Origin: Ptiloglossa arizonensis
Taxonomy: Eukaryota; Arthropoda; Insecta; Hymenoptera; Colletidae
DNA: 64,000 nucleotides
NCBI RefSeq assembly: GCF_051014685.1
Contig: NW_027478866.1
Span: 248,001-312,000 of the forward strand
Direction of reading: 5' to 3'
Position numbers and translations under genes: made by a program
Shown: positions 30,839 through 47,733 of the stretch, one piece after another
How positions within the stretch are numbered: position 1 is the stretch's first letter
How the letters are laid out: each line of letters begins with the position of its first letter
The notes under the pieces: model-generated
The model's database searches: none
What the model was told of the DNA's origin: nothing
What the model saw: the letters and a program-made list of their open reading frames with translations, nothing else

Positions 30839-31391
30839 TTACACGTAATATGTAATACGTCATACGTTTTACGTTAATCGTCATACGTTATACGTTATAC
30901 GCTATACGTTGTACGTTATACGTTATACGTTATACGTTATACGTTATACGTTATACGTTATACGTTATACGTTATACGTTATACGTTATACGTTATACGT
31001 TATACGTTATACGTTATACGTTATGCGTTATACGTTACACGTTATACGTTATACGTTATACGTTATACGTTATACGTTATACGTTATACGTTGTACGTTA
31101 TACGTTGTACGTTATACGTTCTACGTTATACGTTATACGTTATACGTTAAACGTTGTACATTATACGTTATACGTTATACGTTATACGTTATACGTTATA
31201 CGTTATACGTTATACGTTATACGTTCTACGTTATACGTTATACGTTAAACGTTGTACGTTATACGTTATACGTTATACGTCGTACGTTATACGTTGTACG
31301 TTATGCGTTATACGTTATACGTTCTACGTTATACGTTCTACGTTATACGTTATACGTTATACGTTATACGTTATACGTTATACGTTATACG

Positions 31392-31397
31392 TTAACG
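31392..31397 (+). repeat. -1-bp unit TTAACG before marker A
   Basis: Six-base unit one heptamer before the marker A copy at 31405, whose second unit carries a private extra change (TAATCTG). The counterpart is 61515-61520. Confidence 0.95.
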
Positions 31398-31698
31398 TTA
31401 TACGTAATATGTAATCTGTCATACGTTTTACGTTAATCGTCATACGTTATACGTTATACGCTATACGTTATACGTTATACGTTATACGTTATACGTTATA
31501 CGTTATACGTTATACGTTATACGTTATACGTTATACGTTATACGTTCTACGTTATACGTTATACGTTAAACGTTGTACGTTATACGTTATACGTTATACG
31601 TCATACGTTATACGTTATACGTTATGCGTTATACGTTATACGTCCTACGTTATACGTTATACGTTATACGTTATACGTTATACGTTATACGTTATACG

Positions 31699-31704
31699 TT
31701 AACG
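31699..31704 (+). repeat. -1-bp unit TTAACG before marker A, no distal counterpart
   Basis: Six-base unit before marker A at 31712. Unlike the three preceding TTAACG units it has no equivalent in the 60.8-61.6 kb copy, where the array changes to A3G-doublet DNA instead. It marks an endpoint of the shared segment. Confidence 0.93.
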
Positions 31705-33272
31705 TTATACGTAATATGTAATACGTCATACGTTTTACGTTAATCGTCATACGTTATACGTTATACGCTATACGTTATACGTTATACGTTATACGTTATA
31801 CGTTATACGTTATACGTTATACGTTATACGTTATACGTTATACGTTATACGTTATACGTTATACGTTATACGTTATACGTTATACGTTATACGTTATACG
31901 TTATACGTTATACGTTATACGTTATACGTTATACGTTATACGTTATACGTTATACGTTATACGTTATACGTTATACGTTATACGTTATACGTTGTACGTT
32001 GTACATTATACGTTATACGTTATACGTTATACGTTATACGTTATACGTTATACGTTATACGTTATACGTTATACGTTATACGTTATACGTTATACGTTAT
32101 ACGTTAGACGCTATACGTTATACGTTATGCGTTATACGTTATACGTTATGCGTTATACGTTATACGTTATGCGTTATACGTTATACGTTATACGTTGTAC
32201 GTTATACGTTATACGTTATACGTTATACGTTATACGTTATACGTTATACGTTATATGTTGTACGTTATACGTTATACGTTACGCGTTATACGTTATACGT
32301 TATACGTTATACGTTATACGTCATACGTTATACGTTATACGTTATACGTTATACGTTATACGTTATACGTTATACGTTATACGTTATACGTTATACGTTA
32401 TACGTTATACGTTATACGTTATACGTTAGACGTTAGACGCTATACGTTATACGTTATATGTTGTACGTTATACGTTATACGTTATGCGTTATACGTTATA
32501 CGTTATACGTTATACGTTATACGTCATACGTTATACGTTATACGTTATACGTTATACGTTATACGTTATACGTTATACGTTATACGTTATACGTTATACG
32601 TTATACGTTATACGTTATACGTTATACGTTATACGTTATACGTTAGACGCTATACGTTATACGTTATGCGTTATACGTTATACGTTATACGTTGTACGTT
32701 ATACGTTATACGTTATACGTTATACGTTATACGTTATACGTTATACGTTATATGTTGTACGTTATACGTTATACGTTATGCGTTATACGTTATACGTTAT
32801 ACGTTATACGTTATACGTCATACGTTATACGTTATACGTTATACGTTATACGTTATACGTTATACGTTATACGTTATACGTTATACGTTATACGTTATAC
32901 GTTATACGTTATACGTTATACGTTATACGTTATACGTTATACGTTATACGTTATACGTTATACGGAATATGTAATACGTCATACGTTTTACGTTAATCGT
33001 CATACGTTATACGTTATACGTTATACGCTATACGTTATACGTTATACGTTATACGTTATACGTTATACGTTATACGTTATACGTTATACGTTATACGTTA
33101 TACGTTATACGTTATACGTTATACGTTATACGTTATACGTTATACGTTATACGTTATACGTTAGACGCTATACGTTATACGTTATGCGTTATACGTTATA
33201 CGTTATACGTTGTACGTTATACGTTATACGTTATACGTTATACGTTATACGTTATACGTTATACGTTAAACG

Positions 33273-36200
33273 TAATATGTAATACGTCATACGTTATACG
33301 TTATACGTTGTACGTTATACGTTATACGTTATACGTTATACGTTATACGTTATACGTTATACGTTATACGTTATACGTTATACGTTATACGTTATACGTT
33401 ATACGTTATACGTTATACGTTGTACGTTGTACGTTATACGTTATACGTTATACGTTATACGTTATACGTTATACGTTTTATGTTATACGTTATACGTTAT
33501 ACGTTATACGTCATACGTTTACGTTATACGTTATACGTTATGCGTTATAGGATATACGTTATACGTTATACGTTATACGTTATACGTTATACGTTATACG
33601 TTATACGTTATACGTTCTACGTTATACGTTATACGTTAAACGTTGTACGTTGTGCGTTATACGTTATACGTCATACGTTATACGTTATACGTTATACGTT
33701 ATACGTTATACGTTATACGTTATACGTTATACGTTATACGTTATACGTTATACGTTATACGTTATACGTTATACGTTATACGTTATACGTTATACGTTAT
33801 ACGTTATACGTTATACGTTGTACGTTGTACGTTATACGTTATACGTTATACGTTATATGTTATACGTTAAACGTAATATGTAATACGTCATACGTTATAC
33901 GTTGTACGTTATACGTTATACGTTATACGTTATACGTTATACGTTATACGCTATACGTTATACGTTATACGTTATACGTTATACGTTATACGTTATACGT
34001 TAGACGCTATACGTTATACGTTATGCGTTATACGTTATACGTTATACGTTGTACATTATACGTTATACGTTATACGTTATACGTTATACGTTATACGTTA
34101 TACGTCATATGTTGTACGTTATACGTTATACGTTATGCGTTATACGTTATACGTTATACGTTATACGTTATACGTCATACGTTATACGTTATACGTTATA
34201 CGTTATACGTTATACGTTATACGTTATACGTTATACGTTATACGTTATACGTTATACGTTATACGTTATACGTTATACGTTATACGGAATATGTAATACG
34301 TCATACGTTTTACGTTAATCGTCATACGTTATACGTTATACGTTATACGCTATACGTTATACGTTATACGTTATACGTTATACGTTATACGTTATACGTT
34401 ATACGTTATACGTTATACGTTATACGTTATACGTTATACGTTATACGTTATACGTTTTATGTTATACGTTATACGTTATACGTTATACGTCATACGTTGT
34501 ACGTTATACGTTATACGTTATGCGTTATAGGATATACGTTATACGTTATACGTTATACGTTATACGTTATACGTTATACGTTATACGTTCTACGTTATAC
34601 GTTATACGTTATACGTTATACGTTATACGTTATACGTTATACGTTATACGTTATACGTTATACGTTATACGTTATACGTTATACGTTATACGGAATATGT
34701 AATACGTCATACGTTTTACGTTAATCGTCATACGTTATACGTTATACGTTATACGCTATACGTTATACGTTATACGTTATACGTTATACGTTATACGTTA
34801 TACGTTATACGTTATACGTTATACGTTATACGTTATACGTTATACGTTATACGTTATACGTTATACGTTATACGTTATACGTTAGACGCTATACGTTATA
34901 CGTTATACGTTATACGGAATATGTAATACGTCATACGTTTTACGTTAATCGTCATACGTTATACGTTATACGTTATACGCTATACGTTATACGTTATACG
35001 TTATACGTTATACGTTATACGTTATACGTTATACGTTATACGTTATACGTTATACGTTATACGTTATATGTTGTACGTTATACGTTATACGTTATGCGTT
35101 ATACGTTATACGTTATACGTTATACGTTATACGTCATACGTTATACGTTATACGTTATACGTTATACGTTATACGTTATACGTTATACGTTATACGTTAT
35201 ACGTTATACGTTATACGTTATACGTTATACGTTATACGTTATACGTTAGACGCTATACGTTATACGTTATGCGTTATACGTTATACGTTATACGTTGTAC
35301 GTTATACGTTATACGTTATACGTTATACGTTATACGTTATACGTTATACGTTATATGTTGTACGTTATACGTTATACGTTATGCGTTATACGTTATACGT
35401 TATACGTTATACGTTATACGTCATACGTTATACGTTATACGTTATACGTTATACGTTATACGTTATACGTTATACGTTATACGTTATACGTTATACGTTA
35501 TACGTTATACGTTATACGTTATACGTTATACGTTATACGTTATACGTTATACGTTATACGTTATACGGAATATGTAATACGTCATACGTTTTACGTTAAT
35601 CGTCATACGTTATACGTTATACGTTATACGCTATACGTTATACGTTATACGTTATACGTTATACGTTATACGTTATACGTTATACGTTATACGTTATACG
35701 TTATACGTTATACGTTATACGTTATACGTTATACGTTATACGTTATACGTTATACGTTAGACGCTATACGTTATACGTTATGCGTTATACGTTATACGTT
35801 ATACGTTGTACGTTATACGTTATACGTTATACGTTATACGTTATACGTTATACGTTATACGTTAAACGTAATATGTAATACGTCATACGTTATACGTTAT
35901 ACGTTGTACGTTATACGTTATACGTTATACGTTATACGTTATACGTTATACGTTATACGTTATACGTTATACGTTATACGTTATACGTTATACGTTATAC
36001 GTTATACGTTATACGTTGTACGTTGTACGTTATACGTTATACGTTATACGTTATACGTTATACGTTATACGTTTTATGTTATACGTTATACGTTATACGT
36101 TATACGTCATACGTTGTACGTTATACGTTATACGTTATGCGTTATAGGATATACGTTATACGTTATACGTTATACGTTATACGTTATACGTTATACGTTA

Positions 36201-38340
36201 TACGTTCTACGTTATACGTTATACGTTAAACGTTGTACGTTGTGCGTTATACGTTATACGTCATACGTTATACGTTATACGTTATACGTTATACGTTATA
36301 CGTTATACGTTATACGTTATACTTTATACGTTATACGTTATACGTTATACGTTATACGTTATACGTTATACGTTATACGTTATACGTTATACGTTATACG
36401 TTATACGTTATACGTTGTACGTTGTACGTTATACGTTATACGTTATACGTTATATGTTATACGTTAAACGTAATATGTAATACGTCATACGTTATACGTT
36501 GTACGTTATACGTTATACGTTATACGTTATACGTTATACGTTATACGCTATACGTTATACGTTATACGTTATACGTTATACGTTATACGTTATACGTTAG
36601 ACGCTATACGTTATACGTTATGCGTTATACGTTATACGTTATACGTTGTACATTATACGTTATACGTTATACGTTATACGTTATACGTTATACGTTATAC
36701 GTCATATGTTGTACGTTATACGTTATACGTTATGCGTTATACGTTATACGTTATACGTTATACGTTATACGTCATACGTTATACGTTATACGTTATACGT
36801 TATACGTTATACGTTATACGTTATACGTTATACGTTATACGTTATACGTTATACGTTATACGTTATACGTTATACGTTATACGTTATACGTTATACGGAA
36901 TATGTAATACGTCATACGTTTTACGTTAATCGTCATACGTTATACGTTATACGTTATACGCTATACGTTATACGTTATACGTTATACGTTATACGTTATA
37001 CGTAATATGTAATACGTCATACGTTTTACGTTAATCGTCATACGTTATACGTTATACGCTATACGTTACACGTTATACGTTATACGTTATACGTTATACG
37101 TTATACGTTATACGTTATACGTTATACGTTATACGTTAGACGCTATACGTTATACGTTATGCGTTATACGTTATACGTTATACGTTGTACGTTATACGTT
37201 ATACGTTATACGTTATACGTTATACGTTATACGTTATACGTTATATGTTGTACGTTATACGTTATACGTTATGCGTTATACGTTATACGTTATACGTTAT
37301 ACGTTATACGTCATACGTTATACGTTATACGTTATACGTTATACGTTATACGTTATACGTTATACGTTATACGTTATACGTTATACGTTATACGTTATAC
37401 GTTATACGTTATACGTTATACGTTATACGGAATATGTAATACGTCATACGTTTTACGTTAATCGTCATACGTTATACGTTATACGTTATACGCTATACGT
37501 TATACGTTATACGTTATACGTTAAACGTAATATGTAATACGTCATACGTTATACGTTATACGTTGTACGTTATACGTTATACGTTATACGTTATACGTTA
37601 TACGTTATACGTTATACGTTATACGTTTTATGTTATACGTTATACGTTATACGTTATACGTCATACGTTGTACGTTATACGTTATGCGTTATACGTTATA
37701 CGTTATACGTTGTACGTTATACGTTATACGTTATACGTTATACGTTATACGTTATACGTTAAACGTAATATGTAATACGTCATACGTTATACGTTATACG
37801 TTGTACGTTATACGTTATACGTTATACGTTATACGTTATACGTTATACGTTATACGTTATACGTTATACGTTATACGTTATACGTTATACGTTGTACGTT
37901 GTACATTATACGTTATACGTTATACGTTATACGTTATACGTTATACGTTATACGTTATACGTTATACGTTATACGTTATACGTTATACGTTATACGTTAT
38001 ACGTTAGACGCTATACGTTATACGTTATGCGTTATACGTTATACGTTATGCGTTATACGTTATACGTTATGCGTTATACGTTATACGTTATACGTTGTAC
38101 GTTATACGTTATACGTTATACGTTATACGTTATACGTTATACGTTATACGTTATATGTTGTACGTTATACGTTATACGTTATGCGTTATACGTTATACGT
38201 TATACGTTATACGTTATACGTCATACGTTATACGTTATACGTTATACGTTATACGTTATACGTTATACGTTATACGTTATACGTTATACGTTATACGTTA
38301 TACGTTATACGTTATACGTTATACGTTATACGTTATACGC
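33273..38340 (+). repeat. Segmental duplication within the satellite, copy 1
   Basis: Unit-by-unit series shared with 41770-47286, in the same orientation. Both copies start at an A-short marker (33273 and 41770) and end in a rare CTAGACG unit (starting 38340 and 47286). The change of offset from about 8.5 to 9.2 kb inside the pair means roughly 650 bp (about 93 heptamers) more in copy 2 between 34.7 and 35.1 kb. There it has an additional marker A interval (43471-44115). Copy 2 is about 245 bp shorter near 38.0-38.2 kb. Confidence 0.8.
33518..33523 (+). repeat. -1-bp unit TTTACG (phase break)
   Basis: Six-base unit directly after a T2C heptamer. Its counterpart in the duplicate (about 42.06 kb) is a normal heptamer with A3G, so this deletion is private to copy 1. 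It accounts for the 8,497-bp offset before this point (a multiple of 7 minus 1) changing to exact multiples of 7 after it. Confidence 0.95.
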
Positions 38341-41300
38341 TAGACGTTAGACGCTATACGTTATACGTTATATGTTGTACGTTATACGTTATACGTTATG
38401 CGTTATACGTTATACGTTATACGTTATACGTTATACGTCATACGTTATACGTTATACGTTATACGTTATACGTTATACGTTTTACGTTATACGTTATACG
38501 TTATACGTTATACGTTATACGTTATACGTTATACGTTATACGTTATACGTTAGACCCTATACGTTATACGTTATGCGTTATACGTTATACGTCATACGTT
38601 GTACGTTATACGTTATACGTTATACGTTATACGTTATACGTTATACATTATACGTTATATGTTGTACGTTATACGTTATACGTTATGCGTTATACGTTAT
38701 ACGTTATACGTTATACGTTATACGTCATACGTTATACGTTATACGTTATACGTTATACGTTATACGTTATACGTTATACGTTATACGTTATACGTTATAC
38801 GTTATACGTTATACGTTATACGTTATACGTTATACGTTATACGTTATACGTTATACGTTATACGTTATACGGAATATGTAATACGTCATACGTTTTACGT
38901 TAATCGTCATACGTTATACGTTATACGTTATACGCTATACGTTATACGTTATACGTTATACGTTATACGTTATACGTTATACGTTATACGTTATACGTTA
39001 TACGTTATACGTTATACGTTATACGTTATACGTTATACGTTATACGTTATACGTTATACGTTATACGTTATACGTTATACGTTAGACGCTATACGTTATA
39101 CGTTATGCGTTATACGTTATACGTTATACGTTGTACGTTATACGTTATACGTTATACGTTATACGTTATACGTTATACGTTATACGTTAAACGTAATATG
39201 TAATACGTCATACGTTATACGTTATACGTTGTACGTTATACGTTATACGTTATACGTTATACGTTATACGTTATACGTTATACGTTATACGTTATACGTT
39301 ATACGTTATACGTTATACGTTATACGTTGTACGTTGTACGTTATACGTTATACGTTATACGTTATACGTTATACGTTATACGTTATACGTTTTATGTTAT
39401 ACGTTATACGTTATACGTTATACGTCATACGTTGTACGTTATACGTTATACGTTATGCGTTATAGGATATACGTTATACGTTATACGTTATACGTTATAC
39501 GTTATACGTTATACGTTCTACGTTATACGTTATACGTTAAACGTTGTACGTTGTGCGTTATACGTTATACGTCATACGTTATACGTTATACGTTATACGT
39601 TATACGTTATACGTTATACGTTATACGTTATACGTTATACGTTATACGTTATACGTTATACGTTATACGTTATACGTTATACGTTATACGTTATACGTTA
39701 TACGTTATACGTTATACGTTATACGTTATACGTTATACGTTATACGTTATACGTTATACGTTATACGTTATACGTTATACGTTATACGTTATACGTTATA
39801 CGTTATACGTTATACGTTATATGTTGTACGTTATACGTTATACGTTATGCGTTATACGTTATACGTTATACGTTATACGTTATACGTCATACGTTATACG
39901 TTATACGTTATACGTTATACGTTATACGTTATACGTTATACGTTATACGTTATACGTTATACGTTATACGTTATACGTTATACGTTATACGTTATACGTT
40001 ATACGGAATATGTAATACGTCATACGTTTTACGTTAATCGTCATACGTTATACGTTATACGTTATACGCTATACGTTATACGTTATACGTTATACGTTAT
40101 ACGTTATACGTTATACGTTAGACGCTATACGTTATACGTTATGCGTTATACGTTATACGTCATACGTTGTACGTTATACGTTATACGTTATACGTTATAC
40201 GTTATACGTTATACGTTATACGTTATATGTTGTACGTTATACGTTATACGTTATGCGTTATACGTTATACGTTATACGTTATACGTTATACGTCATACGT
40301 TATACGTTATACGTTATACGTTATACGTTATACGTTATACGTTATACGTTATACGTTATACGTTATACGTTATACGTTATACGTTATACGTTATACGTTA
40401 TACGTTATACGTTATACGTTATACGGAATATGTAATACGTCATACGTTTTACGTTAATCGTCATACGTTATACGTTATACGTTATACGCTATACGTTATA
40501 CGTTATACGTTATACGTTATACGTTATACGTTATACGTTATACGTTATACGTTATACGTTATACGTTATACGTTATACGTTATACGTTATACGTTATACG
40601 TTATACGTTAGACGCTATACGTTATACGTTATGCGTTATACGTTATACGTTATACGTTGTACGTTATACGTTATACGTTATACGTTATACGTTATACGTT
40701 ATACGTTATACGTTAAACGTAATATGTAATACGTCATACGTTATACGTTATACGTTGTACGTTATACGTTATACGTTATACGTTATACGTTATACGTTAT
40801 ACGTTATACGTTATACGTTATACGTTATACGTTATACGTTATACGTTATACGTTATACGTTGTACGTTGTACGTTATACGTTATACGTTATACGTTATAC
40901 GTTATACGTTATACGTTATACGTTTTATGTTATACGTTATACGTTATACGTTATACGTTATACGTCATACGTTGTACGTTATACGTTATACGTTATGCGT
41001 TATAGGATATACGTTATACGTTATACGTTATACGTTATACGTTATACGTTATACGTTCTACGTTATACGTTATACGTTAAACGTTGTACGTTGTGCGTTA
41101 TACGTTATACGTCATACGTTATACGTTATACGTTATACGTTATACGTTATACGTTATACGTTATACGTTATACGTTATACGTTATACGTTATACGTTATA
41201 CGTTATACGTTATACGTTATACGTTATACGTTATACGTTATACGTTATACGTTATACGTTATACGTTATACGTTATACGTTATACGTTATACGTTATACG

Positions 41301-41769
41301 TTATACGTTATACGTTATACGTTATACGTTATACGTTATACGTTATACGTTATACGTTATACGTTGTACGTTGTACGTTATACGTTATACGTTATACGTT
41401 ATACGTTATACGTTATACGTTATACGTTATACGTTACACGTTGTACGTTGTACGTTATACGTTATACGTTATACGTTATATGTTATACGTTAAACGTAAT
41501 ATGTAATACGTCATACGTTATACGTTGTACGTTATACGTTATACGTTATACGTTATACGTTATACGCTATACGTTATACGTTATACGTTAGACGCTATAC
41601 GTTATACGTTATACGTTATACGTTATACGTTATACGTTATACGTTATACGTTATACGTTATACGTTATACGTTATACGTTATACGTTATACGTTATACGT
41701 TATACGTTATACGTTATACGTTATACGTTATACGTTATACGTTATACGTTATACGTTATACGTTAAACG

Positions 41770-44700
41770 TAATATGTAATACGTCATACATTATACGTTA
41801 TACGTTGTACGTTATACGTTATACGTTATACGTTATACGTTATACGTTATACGTTATACGTTATACGTTATACGTTATACGTTATACGTTATACGTTATA
41901 CGTTATACGTTATACGTTATACGTTATACGTTATACGTTATACGTTATACGTTATACGTTATACGTTGTACGTTGTACGTTATACGTTATACGTTATACG
42001 TTATACGTTATACGTTATACGTTTTATGTTATACGTTATACGTTATACGTTATACGTCATACGTTGTACGTTATACGTTATACGTTATGCGTTATAGGAT
42101 ATACGTTATACGTTATACGTTATACGTTATACGTTATACGTTATACGTTATACGTTCTACGTTATACGTTATACGTTAAACGTTGTACGTTGTGCGTTAT
42201 ACGTTATACGTCATACGTTATACGTTATACGTTATACGTTATACGTTATACGTTATACGTTATACGTTATACGTTATACGTTATACGTTATACGTTATAC
42301 GTTATACGTTATACGTTATACGTTATACGTTATACGTTATACGTTATACGTTATACGTTATACGTTGTACGTTGTACGTTATACGTTATACGTTATACGT
42401 TATATGTTATACGTTAAACGTAATATGTAATACGTCATACGTTATACGTTGTACGTTATACGTTATACGTTATACGTTATACGTTATACGTTATACGCTA
42501 TACGTTATACGTTATACGTTATACGTTATACGTTATACGTTATACGTTAGACGCTATACGTTATACGTTATGCGTTATACGTTATACGTTATACGTTGTA
42601 CATTATACGTTATACGTTATACGTTATACGTTATACGTTATACGTTATACGTCATATGTTGTACGTTATACGTTATACGTTATGCGTTATACGTTATACG
42701 TTATACGTTATACGTTATACGTCATACGTTATACGTTATACGTTATACGTTATACGTTATACGTTATACGTTATACGTTATACGTTATACGTTATACGTT
42801 ATACGTTATACGTTATACGTTATACGTTATACGGAATATGTAATACGTCATACGTTTTACGTTAATCGTCATACGTTATACGTTATACGTTATACGCTAT
42901 ACGTTATACGTTATACGTTATACGTTATACGTTATACGTTATACGTTATACGTTATACGTTATACGTTATACGTTATACGTTATACGTTATACGTTATAC
43001 GTTTTATGTTATACGTTATACGTTATACGTTATACGTCATACGTTGTACGTTATACGTTATACGTTATGCGTTATAGGATATACGTTATACGTTATACGT
43101 TATACGTTATACGTTATACGTTATACGTTATACGTTCTACGTTATACGTTATACGTTATACGTTATACGTTATACGTTATACGTTATACGTTATACGTTA
43201 TACGTTATACGTTATACGTTATACGTTATACGTTATACGTTATACGGAATATGTAATACGTCATACGTTTTACGTTAATCGTCATACGTTATACGTTATA
43301 CGTTATACGCTATACGTTATACGTTATACGTTATACGTTATACGTTATACGTTATACGTTATACGTTATACGTTATACGTTATACGTTATACGTTATACG
43401 TTATACGTTATACGTTATACGTTATACGTTATACGTTAGACGCTATACGTTATACGTTATACGTTATACGGAATATGTAATACGTCATACGTTTTACGTT
43501 AATCGTCATACGTTATACGTTATACGTTATACGCTATACGTTATACGTTATACGTTATACGTTATACGTTATACGTTATACGTTATACGTTATACGTTAT
43601 ACGTTATACGTTATACGTTATATGTTGTACGTTATACGTTATACGTTATGCGTTATACGTTATACGTTATACGTTATACGTTATACGTCATACGTTATAC
43701 GTTATACGTTATACGTTATACGTTATACGTTATACGTTATACGTTATACGTTATACGTTATACGTTATACGTTATACGTTATACGTTATACGTTATACGT
43801 TATACGTTAGACGCTATACGTTATACGTTATGCGTTATACGTTATACGTTATACGTTGTACGTTATACGTTATACGTTATACGTTATACGGAATATGTAA
43901 TACGTCATACGTTTTACGTTAATCGTCATACGTTATACGTTATACGTTATACGCTATACGTTATACGTTATACGTTATACGTTATACGTTATACGTTATA
44001 CGTTATACGTTATACGTTATACGTTATACGTTATACGTTATACGTTATACGTTATACGTTATACGTTATACGTTATACGTTAGACGCTATACGTTATACG
44101 TTATACGTTATACGGAATATGTAATACGTCATACGTTTTACGTTAATCGTCATACGTTATACGTTATACGTTATACGCTATACGTTATACGTTATACGTT
44201 ATACGTTATACGTTATACGTTATACGTTATACGTTATACGTTATACGTTATACGTTATACGTTATATGTTGTACGTTATACGTTATACGTTATGCGTTAT
44301 ACGTTATACGTTATACGTTATACGTTATACGTCATACGTTATACGTTATACGTTATACGTTATACGTTATACGTTATACGTTATACGTTATACGTTATAC
44401 GTTATACGTTATACGTTATACGTTATACGTTATACGTTATACGTTAGACGCTATACGTTATACGTTATGCGTTATACGTTATACGTTATACGTTGTACGT
44501 TATACGTTATACGTTATACGTTATACGTTATACGTTATACGTTATACGTTATATGTTGTACGTTATACGTTATACGTTATGCGTTATACGTTATACGTTA
44601 TACGTTATACGTTATACGTCATACGTTATACGTTATACGTTATACGTTATACGTTATACGTTATACGTTATACGTTATACGTTATACGTTATACGTTATA

Positions 44701-47286
44701 CGTTATACGTTATACGTTATACGTTATACGTTATACGTTATACGTTATACGTTATACGTTATACGTTATACGTTATACGGAATATGTAATACGTCATACG
44801 TTTTACGTTAATCGTCATACGTTATACGTTATACGTTATACGCTATACGTTATACGTTATACGTTATACGTTATACGTTATACGTTATACGTTATACGTT
44901 ATACGTTATACGTTATACGTTATACGTTATACGTTATACGTTATACGTTATACGTTATACGTTATACGTTAGACGCTATACGTTATACGTTATGCGTTAT
45001 ACGTTATACGTTATACGTTGTACGTTATACGTTATACGTTATACGTTATACGTTATACGTTATACGTTATACGTTAAACGTAATATGTAATACGTCATAC
45101 GTTATACGTTATACGTTGTACGTTATACGTTATACGTTATACGTTATACGTTATACGTTATACGTTATACGTTATACGTTATACGTTATACGTTATACGT
45201 TATACGTTATACGTTATACGTTATACGTTGTACGTTGTACGTTATACGTTATACGTTATACGTTATACGTTATACGTTATACGTTTTATGTTATACGTTA
45301 TACGTTATACGTTATACGTCATACGTTGTACGTTATACGTTATACGTTATGCGTTATAGGATATACGTTATACGTTATACGTTATACGTTATACGTTATA
45401 CGTTATACGTTATACGTTCTACGTTATACGTTATACGTTAAACGTTGTACGTTGTGCGTTATACGTTATACGTCATACGTTATACGTTATACGTTATACG
45501 TTATACGTTATACGTTATACGTTATACGTTATACGTTATACGTTATACGTTATACGTTATACGTTATACGTTATACGTTATACGTTATACGTTATACGTT
45601 ATACGTTATACGTTATACGTTGTACGTTGTACGTTATACGTTATACGTTATACGTTATATGTTATACGTTAAACGTAATATGTAATACGTCATACGTTAT
45701 ACGTTGTACGTTATACGTTATACGTTATACGTTATACGTTATACGTTATACGCTATACGTTATACGTTATACGTTATACGTTATACGTTATACGTTATAC
45801 GTTAGACGCTATACGTTATACGTTATGCGTTATACGTTATACGTTATACGTTGTACATTATACGTTATACGTTATACGTTATACGTTATACGTTATACGT
45901 TATACGTCATATGTTGTACGTTATACGTTATACGTTATGCGTTATACGTTATACGTTATACGTTATACGTTATACGTCATACGTTATACGTTATACGTTA
46001 TACGTTATACGTTATACGTTATACGTTATACGTTATACGTTATACGTTATACGTTATACGTTATACGTTATACGTTATACGTTATACGGAATATGTAATA
46101 CGTCATACGTTTTACGTTAATCGTCATACGTTATACGTTATACGTTATACGCTTTACGTTATACGTTATACGTTATACGTTATACGTTATACGTAATATG
46201 TAATACGTCATACGTTTTACGTTAATCGTCATACGTTATACGTTATACGCTATACGTTACACGTTATACGTTATACGTTATACGTTATACGTTATACGTT
46301 ATACGTTATACGTTATACGTTATACGTTAGACGCTATACGTTATACGTTATGCGTTATACGTTATACGTTATACGTTGTACGTTATACGTTATACGTTAT
46401 ACGTTATACGTTATACGTTATACGTTATACGTTATATGTTGTACGTTATACGTTATACGTTATGCGTTATACGTTATACGTTATACGTTATACGTTATAC
46501 GTCATACGTTATACGTTATACGTTATACGTTATACGTTATACGTTATACGTTATACGTTATACGTTATACGTTATACGTTATACGTTATACGTTATACGT
46601 TATACGTTATACGTTATACGGAATATGTAATACGTCATACGTTTTACGTTAATCGTCATACGTTATACGTTATACGTTATACGCTATACGTTATACGTTA
46701 TACGTTATACGTTAAACGTAATATGTAATACGTCATACGTTATACGTTATACGTTGTACGTTATACGTTATACGTTATACGTTATACGTTATACGTTATA
46801 CGTTATACGTTATACGTTTTATGTTATACGTTATACGATATACGTTATACGTCATACGTTGTACGTTATACGTTATGCGTTATACGTTATACGTTATACG
46901 TTGTACGTTATACGTTATACGTTATACGTTATACGTTATACGTTATACGTTAAACGTAATATGTAATACGTCATACGTTATACGTTATACGTTGTACGTT
47001 ATACGTTATACGTTATACGTTATACGTTATACGTTATACGTTATACGTTATACGTTATACGTTATACGTTATACGTTATACGTTGTACGTTGTACATTAT
47101 ACGTTATACGTTATACGTTATACGTTATACGTTATGCGTTATACGTTATACGTTATACGTTATACGTTATACGTCATACGTTATACGTTATACGTTATAC
47201 GTTATACGTTATACGTTATACGTTATACGTTATACGTTATACGTTATACGTTATACGTTATACGTTATACGTTATACGTTATACGC
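41770..47286 (+). repeat. Segmental duplication within the satellite, copy 2
   Basis: Counterpart of 33273-38340. Landmark pairs: cluster D at 33643/42183 and 36233/45445; GAATATG-type marker A at 34287/42834, 34693/43247, 35568/44780, 36898/46089 and 37430/46621; A-short at 36471/45676, 37528/46719 and 37766/46957. The extra GAATATG markers at 43471, 43891 and 44115 form a 420-bp plus 224-bp local amplification relative to the single one at 34917 in copy 1. Confidence 0.8.
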
Positions 47287-47733
47287 TAGACGTTAGACGC
47301 TATACGTTATACGTTATATGTTGTACGTTATACGTTATACGTTATGCGTTATACGTTATACGTTATACGTTATACGTTATACGTTATACGTTATACGTTA
47401 TACGTTATACGTTATACGTTATACGTTATACGTTATGCGTTATACGTTATACGTTATACGTTATACGTTATACGTTATACGTTATACGTTATACGTTATA
47501 CGTTATACGTTATACGTTTTATGTTATACGTTATACGTTATACGTTATACGTCATACGTTGTACGTTATACGTTATACGTTATGCGTTATAGGATATACG
47601 TTATACATTATACGTTATACGTTATACGTTATACGTTATACGTTATACGTTATACGTTATACGTTATACGTTATACGTTGTACGTTGTACGTTATACGTT
47701 ATGCGTTATAGGATATACGTTATACGTTATACG

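Larger units (their letters stand above)
28398..31746 (+). repeat. Satellite domain 10: transition domain with A-short markers and TTAACG 6-mers
   Basis: First appearance of A-short (28629, 28692, 29329, 29588), of adjacent A3G doublets, of the A3T+C6T unit (about 28888) and of cluster D (29056, 30218). From 30.4 kb it changes to a series with A3C units, the C cluster and full marker A at 30721, 30846, 31405 and 31712. Each of these four is preceded by a 6-bp TTAACG unit, and each is followed by a T2C unit not seen after earlier markers. The 30.56-31.41 kb part recurs at 60.66-61.54 kb. No gene is present. Confidence 0.8.
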
